Of a DNA stretch of 8,476 nucleotides, positions 5,889-8,476 are shown one piece after another. The stretch is from Clostridiales bacterium. Its GTDB lineage: Bacteria > Bacillota_A > Clostridia > Oscillospirales > Oscillospiraceae. The stretch spans positions 1 through 8,476 of the forward strand of contig JALFGI010000229.1 of NCBI GenBank assembly GCA_022777455.1. The letters run 5' to 3'. Made by a program: the position numbers and the translations under genes. Within the stretch, counting starts at the first letter, position 1; the number at the start of each line of letters is the position of its first letter. The notes beneath the pieces are model-generated. The model was not told the origin of the DNA. It did not search any database and saw only the letters and a list, made by a program, of their open reading frames with translations.

Positions 5889-6671
5889 ATGAATTCCATT
5901 CTGGATTTTCATGTGCACCCCTTTCGGGATGCGTCCCACTGCCTGAATTTTTATCCGGAACGGTCCGACTTCACCCCGGCGCTGATGCAGCTGGAGCTGG
6001 AAAAAGCGGGCATCACCCACATCTGCGGCAGCGTACTGCAAATGAAGGCGCCCAAAGCCTTTTCTGACCTGCGTTCACTGAACCGGGAAGCATTGGCTCT
6101 GCGGGAGCTGCTGGGGGATTTCTATACCCCGGGGTTTCACATCCATCCGGCCTATGTAAGAGAATCCTGTGAGGAAGTGGAATTCATGCACCGGCAGGGC
6201 GTGCATCTGCTGGGAGAGCTGGTGCCCTACATCCACGGTTGGGGGGACTTTGACGAGAAGAACCTTTTTCAGATTCTGGAAGCAGCTCCCCGCGGCATGG
6301 TGTGCTCCTACCACACCCCCTGGGATTTCTCCATGGAGAATCTTCTCTCCGCCTTCCCCGGCATCATCTTTGTGGCGGCCCACCCCGGGGACCGGGATCG
6401 GGTGGCGGAGCACATTGCTTTGATGAAAAAGCATGAGAATCTGTACCTGGACCTGTCCGGCACCGGACTGTTCCGCCTGGGCCTTTTGAAGCACCTGGTA
6501 AACCAGGTGGGGGCAGAGCGGATCCTCTTCGGCACGGATTACCCCATCTGCAACCCGCGGATGTATGTCCAGGCCGTATACGGCGAAGATATCTCCGATT
6601 GCCACCGGGAGAAAATCTTTTTTGAAAACGGCATGCGGATTTTGAAAATCCAAAAAGCAGGTAAATTGTAA
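5889..6671 (+). CDS. Amidohydrolase-2 family metal-dependent hydrolase (TIM barrel)
   Basis: A 260-residue soluble protein with features of amidohydrolase superfamily enzymes (PF04909 type). HVH at residues 8-10 follows the first strand (ILDFHVHPF), then GFHIHPAYV, LLGELVPYIHG, VCSYHTPWD, VAAHPGD, and FGTDYP with the expected catalytic/metal Asp at 217. These supply the usual His, Glu and Asp ligands. Such enzymes hydrolyse or decarboxylate small molecules; the substrate here is unknown. It begins 6 nt after the second chrA gene with AAGGGG close before ATG, so it is probably cotranscribed and coupled, though a functional tie to CHR transporters is not established. The last codons (GGT AAA TTG) and the TAA stop coincide with a sequence nearly identical to the end of the 4440-4645 repeat, so the C-terminus may have been set by a repeat end. 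Confidence 0.85.
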   Translation: MNSILDFHVHPFRDASHCLNFYPERSDFTPALMQLELEKAGITHICGSVLQMKAPKAFSDLRSLNREALALRELLGDFYTPGFHIHPAYVRESCEEVEFMHRQGVHLLGELVPYIHGWGDFDEKNLFQILEAAPRGMVCSYHTPWDFSMENLLSAFPGIIFVAAHPGDRDRVAEHIALMKKHENLYLDLSGTGLFRLGLLKHLVNQVGAERILFGTDYPICNPRMYVQAVYGEDISDCHREKIFFENGMRILKIQKAGKL

Positions 6672-6679
6672 TTTGACGG
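6660..6679. repeat. Solitary repeat end related to the 4440-4645 element
   Basis: GGTAAATTGTAATTTGACGG differs from the left end of copy B (4440-4459) at only three positions. The matching inverted right end was not found before 6946. It overlaps the last three codons and stop of the amidohydrolase gene. Confidence 0.5.
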
Positions 6680-6715
6680 TGGGTTGAATGGAACCAGGCT
6701 CCCACAATTGCCCAA

Positions 6716-6867
6716 CCACTGTAGGGGAGGCTCGTAGCCTCCCGCGCGGTAAAAGCTGCGATGATGAATCGGGTTGGGCGAATTCGCACAGCGTCGGACG
6801 TTTTACCATTCAACCAACAACTCAAGTGTCCAACCTGGCGGGAGGCTAAGAGCCTCCCCTACAGTGG
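6716..6867. repeat. Palindromic intergenic element with 30-bp inverted ends
   Basis: The ends are a 30-bp inverted repeat with one mismatch: left 6716-6745 (CCACTGTAGGGGAGGCTCGT...) and right 6838-6867. Each arm is itself a hairpin, GGGAGGCT-nnn-AGCCTCCC. Further nested inversions occur: GGTTGAATGG (6682-6691) with CCATTCAACC (6806-6815), GGTAAAA (6748-6754) with TTTTACC (6801-6807), and TTGCCCAAC (6707-6715) with GTTGGGCGAA (6773-6782). It occupies most of the 275-bp gap between the amidohydrolase and carboxypeptidase genes and encodes nothing visible. It is unrelated in sequence to the 1824 and 4440 elements. Confidence 0.7.
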
Positions 6868-6890
6868 CGTGTGCAAAAACACAGCCTCAT

Positions 6891-6919
6891 TTAAGGTTCT
6901 TGTATTATGATTACATAAT
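6891..6919 (+). promoter_or_regulatory. Possible promoter of the carboxypeptidase gene
   Basis: TTAAGG (6891-6896), 17 bp, then CATAAT (6914-6919). The -10 is good but the -35 poor. The A/T-rich stretch and location about 28 bp before the start codon favour a promoter; TATTAT at 6903-6908 is an alternative -10. Confidence 0.4.
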
Positions 6920-6946
6920 CTGACCATTTAAGGAGCATTTTGGCGT

Positions 6947-8254
6947 ATGGTACATTCCAAGAGGCTGGTTTTGGCGGTGCTTTGCTGCCTGATGATTCTT
7001 GCGGCGGCACTCCCGGCCCGGGCGGAGGGGGAGCTGCAGCTGGCTTCCCAGACGGCGGTGCTGATGGACGCGGATACCGGCGTGGTGCTGTATGAAAAGA
7101 ACATGCACGACACCATGTACCCCGCCAGCATCACCAAAATCATGACCGCCATGCTGGCCATCCAGCATCTGGAACCGGAGCAGGTGCTCACCGTCTCCCA
7201 GACGGCGGTGAACGCAGTGCCCCGCACCTCCTCTCACATTTCCCTTCAGGCCGGGGAGCGGCTCACCGTGCGGGATGCGCTGTACGCCATCGGAATGGAG
7301 TCCGCCAACGATGCGGCCAATGTGCTGGCAGAGGCCGTCAGCGGCAGCCTGGAGGCCTTTGCGGAGGAAATGACCCGGCAGGCCCAGGCTCTGGGGGCGA
7401 TGAACACCCATTTTGCCAACGCCAACGGACTGCCGGACAGCCAGCACTTCACCACAGCCTACGACATGGCCCTGATTACCGCCGCCGCCTTGAAGCAGGA
7501 GGGGCTGGCCACCTATTTCTCCACGGTGAATTACACCTTCCCCGCCACCAACCTCTCAGCGGCCCGGAGCTTTTCCAACAAGGACCGGCTGCTCCCCGGG
7601 GGGCAGTACTATTACGAAGGGGTGCTCATGGCCAAAACCGGCTGGACCTCCAGCGCCCAGGGCACCTTCGCCGCTGTGGTGAAGCAGGGGGACACCACCT
7701 TGGTGGCCATTACGTTGAAATCCCCCCATCTGGAGGACAAATACAAAGACACCCACAAGCTGATGGACTACGGCTTCACCCATTACTCCGCCGTAAAGGT
7801 CTCCGGCGAGCAGGTAACGGCCCAGCTTTCCCTGGGGGAATACACCCCGGTGAAGGGGCAGAAATTTACTTACCTCATCCCCACCGGCACCCTGTTCACG
7901 GACATCCGGTATTCCCTGTCGGAGGAGGTGGAGCTCTCCCCGGACAGCCCGCTGAACATCACCGTCCCGGTGTCCGCCACTCTTGGAGATACGGTTCTGC
8001 CGGGAATCGAAGTGAAACTGGAACGTCCCGCCCCGCCCCGGGAAGCCTACATTCTGGCGGAGCTGCTCAGCCCCCAGGGTATGGACCCGGAACAGGTGCA
8101 GGCCATTCTCAATGTCCTGCGGATCCCCGCCGCCGTGGTGGGTGTACTGCTGCTGATTTTCATCCTGCTCCTGTTCCGCCGCCAGATCCTGCGCTACCGC
8201 CGGAGGAAGCATCTGAAGGCCAGAATCCGGAGAATGAAAAAGAGGATGGAATAG
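6947..8254 (+). CDS. D-alanyl-D-alanine carboxypeptidase (PBP5/DacF family), membrane-anchored
   Basis: A 435-residue serine-type penicillin-binding protein that trims the terminal D-Ala from peptidoglycan stem peptides outside the membrane. An N-terminal signal peptide (residues 1-26, cleavage after ALPARA) precedes the peptidase S11 domain. The active-site triad is in order: SITK with S61 and K64, SAN (119-121) and KTG (230-232). A beta-rich region follows (about 275-375) in the place of the PBP5 C-terminal domain. A single transmembrane helix at about 393-411 (AAVVGVLLLIFILLLF) and a strongly basic tail (RRRKHLKARIRRMKKRM) end the protein. Classical PBP5 ends in an amphipathic helix; this is the transmembrane-anchored variety common in Clostridia. 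AAGGAG lies 11 nt before the ATG, slightly long. No terminator with a U-tract is visible after it. Confidence 0.94.
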   Translation: MVHSKRLVLAVLCCLMILAAALPARAEGELQLASQTAVLMDADTGVVLYEKNMHDTMYPASITKIMTAMLAIQHLEPEQVLTVSQTAVNAVPRTSSHISLQAGERLTVRDALYAIGMESANDAANVLAEAVSGSLEAFAEEMTRQAQALGAMNTHFANANGLPDSQHFTTAYDMALITAAALKQEGLATYFSTVNYTFPATNLSAARSFSNKDRLLPGGQYYYEGVLMAKTGWTSSAQGTFAAVVKQGDTTLVAITLKSPHLEDKYKDTHKLMDYGFTHYSAVKVSGEQVTAQLSLGEYTPVKGQKFTYLIPTGTLFTDIRYSLSEEVELSPDSPLNITVPVSATLGDTVLPGIEVKLERPAPPREAYILAELLSPQGMDPEQVQAILNVLRIPAAVVGVLLLIFILLLFRRQILRYRRRKHLKARIRRMKKRME

Positions 8255-8365
8255 CGGGCAGTGCCCGCGGCCAATGGCGCACCTGGCCGGGCAAATTCCC
8301 GCAGCACCACGATAAAACCGTAGTAGATTGTAAATCTTAAGGCAACACCGCATAATGGGGCAAGA

Positions 8366-8474
8366 GCTTTCGACGAGAGATTTTGCCCCAGGCGAAAGTT
8401 TGGAAAGTGCGGGAATACTGGATGTATTTCCCACTTTTCAAACTGCGCGGGTGGGGCAAAAGATCCGTCGAAGG
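8366..8474. repeat. Long palindromic repeat (arms ~53 bp), possibly continuing past the window edge
   Basis: The arms 8366-8418 and 8424-8474 are imperfect inverted repeats separated by TGGAT. Paired blocks include TTTCGACG with CGTCGAAG, TTTTGCCCCA with TGGGGCAAAA, and GTTTGGAAAGTGCGGGAATAC with GTATTTCCCACTTTTCAAAC. Just upstream, a small palindrome AGATT-GTA-AATCT (8325-8337) leads into TTAAGGCAACACCGCATAA (8338-8356). That sequence may be the outer boundary of a larger repeat whose partner would lie beyond 8476. There is no gene in 8255-8476. Confidence 0.65.
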
Positions 8475-8476
8475 CC

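Noticed and set aside
6716..6867. CRISPR-like array
   Set aside because: The two repeat units are inverted rather than direct, only two are present, and each is itself a hairpin; there are no regularly spaced direct repeats and no cas genes.
7556..8434. Minus-strand open frame opposite the carboxypeptidase gene, beginning in the right-edge palindrome
   Set aside because: Antisense shadow of a gene with all three penicillin-binding motifs; no ribosome site and no recognisable protein family.

Overview
The window looks like chromosomal DNA of a GC-rich, low-oxygen-niche Firmicute, most likely a gut Clostridia lineage near Oscillospiraceae. The grounds are textbook sigma-A promoters with 17-bp spacers, strong GGAGG ribosome binding sites, a T-box leader, a small protein resembling the Oscillospiraceae-type DUF6774 family, and several palindromic intergenic repeats. 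The taxonomic call is inference; there is no rRNA or other marker here. I found no CRISPR array, phage gene, transposase, tRNA or obvious defence system.

Layout. (1) Positions 1-503: the first 20 codons of a leuB-like 3-isopropylmalate dehydrogenase run leftward off the window, preceded by a complete T-box riboswitch (terminator, antiterminator/T-box, Stem I with a probable leucine CUG specifier) and its own promoter. Back to back with it lies the promoter of (2) an aspartokinase (530-1807), which ends at a strong intrinsic terminator (1923-1956). (3) Convergent to it is a 54-residue protein of DUF6774 type on the minus strand (1955-2119), started by a GTG. (4) Divergent from that is a cytoplasmic GH3 beta-glucosidase of the BglX type (2242-4404) with its own promoter. 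(5) After a ~206-bp inverted-repeat element comes a promoter and a tight three-gene operon: two half-size CHR (chromate transporter family) proteins overlapping by ATGA, then an amidohydrolase-2 family enzyme 6 nt downstream. (6) A second, different palindromic repeat separates this from (7) a secreted, membrane-anchored D-Ala-D-Ala carboxypeptidase (6947-8254). (8) The window ends in a third, very long palindrome cut by the right edge.

The first two genes are both amino-acid biosynthesis (leucine; aspartate family) and share a divergent control region, but only the leucine side carries a visible attenuation device. The other genes are metabolically unrelated, and each unit appears to be transcribed separately. 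The most notable content beyond ordinary housekeeping genes is the set of three structurally distinct, probably non-autonomous, inverted-repeat elements in the intergenic gaps. One of them may supply the stop codon of the amidohydrolase gene. I did not find convincing evidence of an undescribed multi-gene system.
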